From positions 219,909 through 283,908 of the forward strand of contig NZ_PHNT01000002.1 of NCBI RefSeq assembly GCF_002834145.1: a DNA stretch of 64,000 nt, written 5' to 3'. The DNA is from Roseovarius salinarum. GTDB lineage: Bacteria; Pseudomonadota; Alphaproteobacteria; Rhodobacterales; Rhodobacteraceae. Of this stretch, positions 63,862-64,000 are shown piece after piece. Position numbers and translations under genes: made by a program. Below the pieces are notes generated by a model, which worked only from the letters and a program-made list of their open reading frames with translations, made no database searches and had not been told where the DNA came from. The stretch's first letter is position 1, and each line of letters starts with the position of its first letter.

Positions 63862-64000
63862 TGATCTTGCCCCCGTTTCGCCGGACACTCAGGCGGTTGC
63901 GGTTTGAGCTGCGATGAACTCGCGGGGCGAGCGCCATTTCAGCCCTGAGTGCGGATGGTTCTCGTTGTAATCCTCGAACCAGCCATCGATCAATCCGAGC
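63862..64000 (-). mobile_element. IS3 family element (runs off the window)
   Basis: The terminus TGATCTTGCCCCCGTTTCGC at 63862, then CGGACA, resembles IS3-family inverted repeats. It lies just beyond the transposase stop codon. It interrupts the CRISPR array 28 bases after the last visible repeat. Confidence 0.75.
63889..64000 (-). CDS. IS3 family transposase OrfB, C-terminal fragment (continues beyond the window)
   Basis: The minus-strand frame to the stop at 63889 reads LGLIDGWFEDYNENHPHSGL, then KWRSPREFIAAQTATA. This is the conserved C-terminus of the IS3 OrfB integrase domain (the W-x-x-x-YN-x-x-RPH-SL region). The remainder lies outside the window. Confidence 0.9.
   Translation of the reverse strand, partial: LGLIDGWFEDYNENHPHSGLKWRSPREFIAAQTATA

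Noticed and set aside
62953..63864. Open frames with repeating RFIPACAGN or SSPRVRGT peptides
   Set aside because: These are translations of CRISPR repeats, a known source of false proteins.

Overview
The window is a high-GC alphaproteobacterial segment, most likely a marine Rhodobacterales (roseobacter-group) genome. The evidence is gene content and style: a pst/phoR locus, a PAS_5-type protein, an IalB-like protein, a Liv transporter, xanthine/urate catabolism and TRAP transport, with tight ATGA overlaps and GTG starts. No tRNA or rRNA gene was seen. Positions 1-43882 look like ordinary chromosome. Positions 44180-64000 look like an accessory island assembled and eroded by insertion sequences.

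Layout. 1-5108 (minus strand): phosphate uptake and sensing (phoR, pstS, pstC, pstA running off the left edge) with a three-unit Pho box before pstS. 5125-9430: housekeeping (gamma-carbonic-anhydrase-like protein, gmk, yicC, PAS protein, class II DAHP synthase). 9604-11736: GlxA-type regulator and a PQQ-type sugar dehydrogenase. 11939-18010: a branched-chain amino acid type ABC importer with an unknown exported protein between the two ATPase genes. 18038-20558: HerA-like ATPase and IalB-like protein, separated by a structured non-coding region. 20647-25770: KAS, ACP and LpxD-like acyltransferase, an L,D-transpeptidase and a DUF882 M15-like protein. 25912-28201: octaheme cytochrome c and a membrane cytochrome b. 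28444-39948: purine catabolism: xdhABC, guanine deaminase, urate hydroxylase PuuD, HIU hydrolase, allantoinase fused to OHCU decarboxylase, ureidoglycolate lyase and ureidoglycine aminohydrolase, with a LysR regulator. An allantoate-cleaving enzyme is not seen here. 40081-43882: a TRAP transporter.

The island begins with a cut mobC-like plasmid mobilisation gene abutting an IS21 remnant. The other IS21 end has cut an NAD-dependent dehydrogenase gene. Next come a CUT2-type sugar/polyol ABC importer, a BudC-like short-chain dehydrogenase and a divergent regulator that fuses a winged helix to a solute-binding domain. These are followed by a second SDR, an M24-fold protein with a degenerate metal site, and an acetoin/pyruvate-dehydrogenase-like complex. 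In that complex the E2 is split into a lipoyl/binding-domain protein and a separate binding-domain/catalytic protein, with an aldehyde dehydrogenase gene between them. I infer a pathway that imports a diol or polyol, oxidises it to an alpha-hydroxyketone, cleaves that by TPP and lipoate chemistry, and oxidises the released aldehyde. The E3 gene at the end is broken by an IS256-family element.

That IS256 copy is unusual. Its transposase reading frame is interrupted about six times, and four short hairpins with a shared TCC-GGG-GGA tip and different stems lie at three of those interruptions. A type I-E CRISPR array (14 repeats, 13 spacers) follows directly. It has no leader or cas genes in view and is cut on its right by an IS3-family element that runs off the window.
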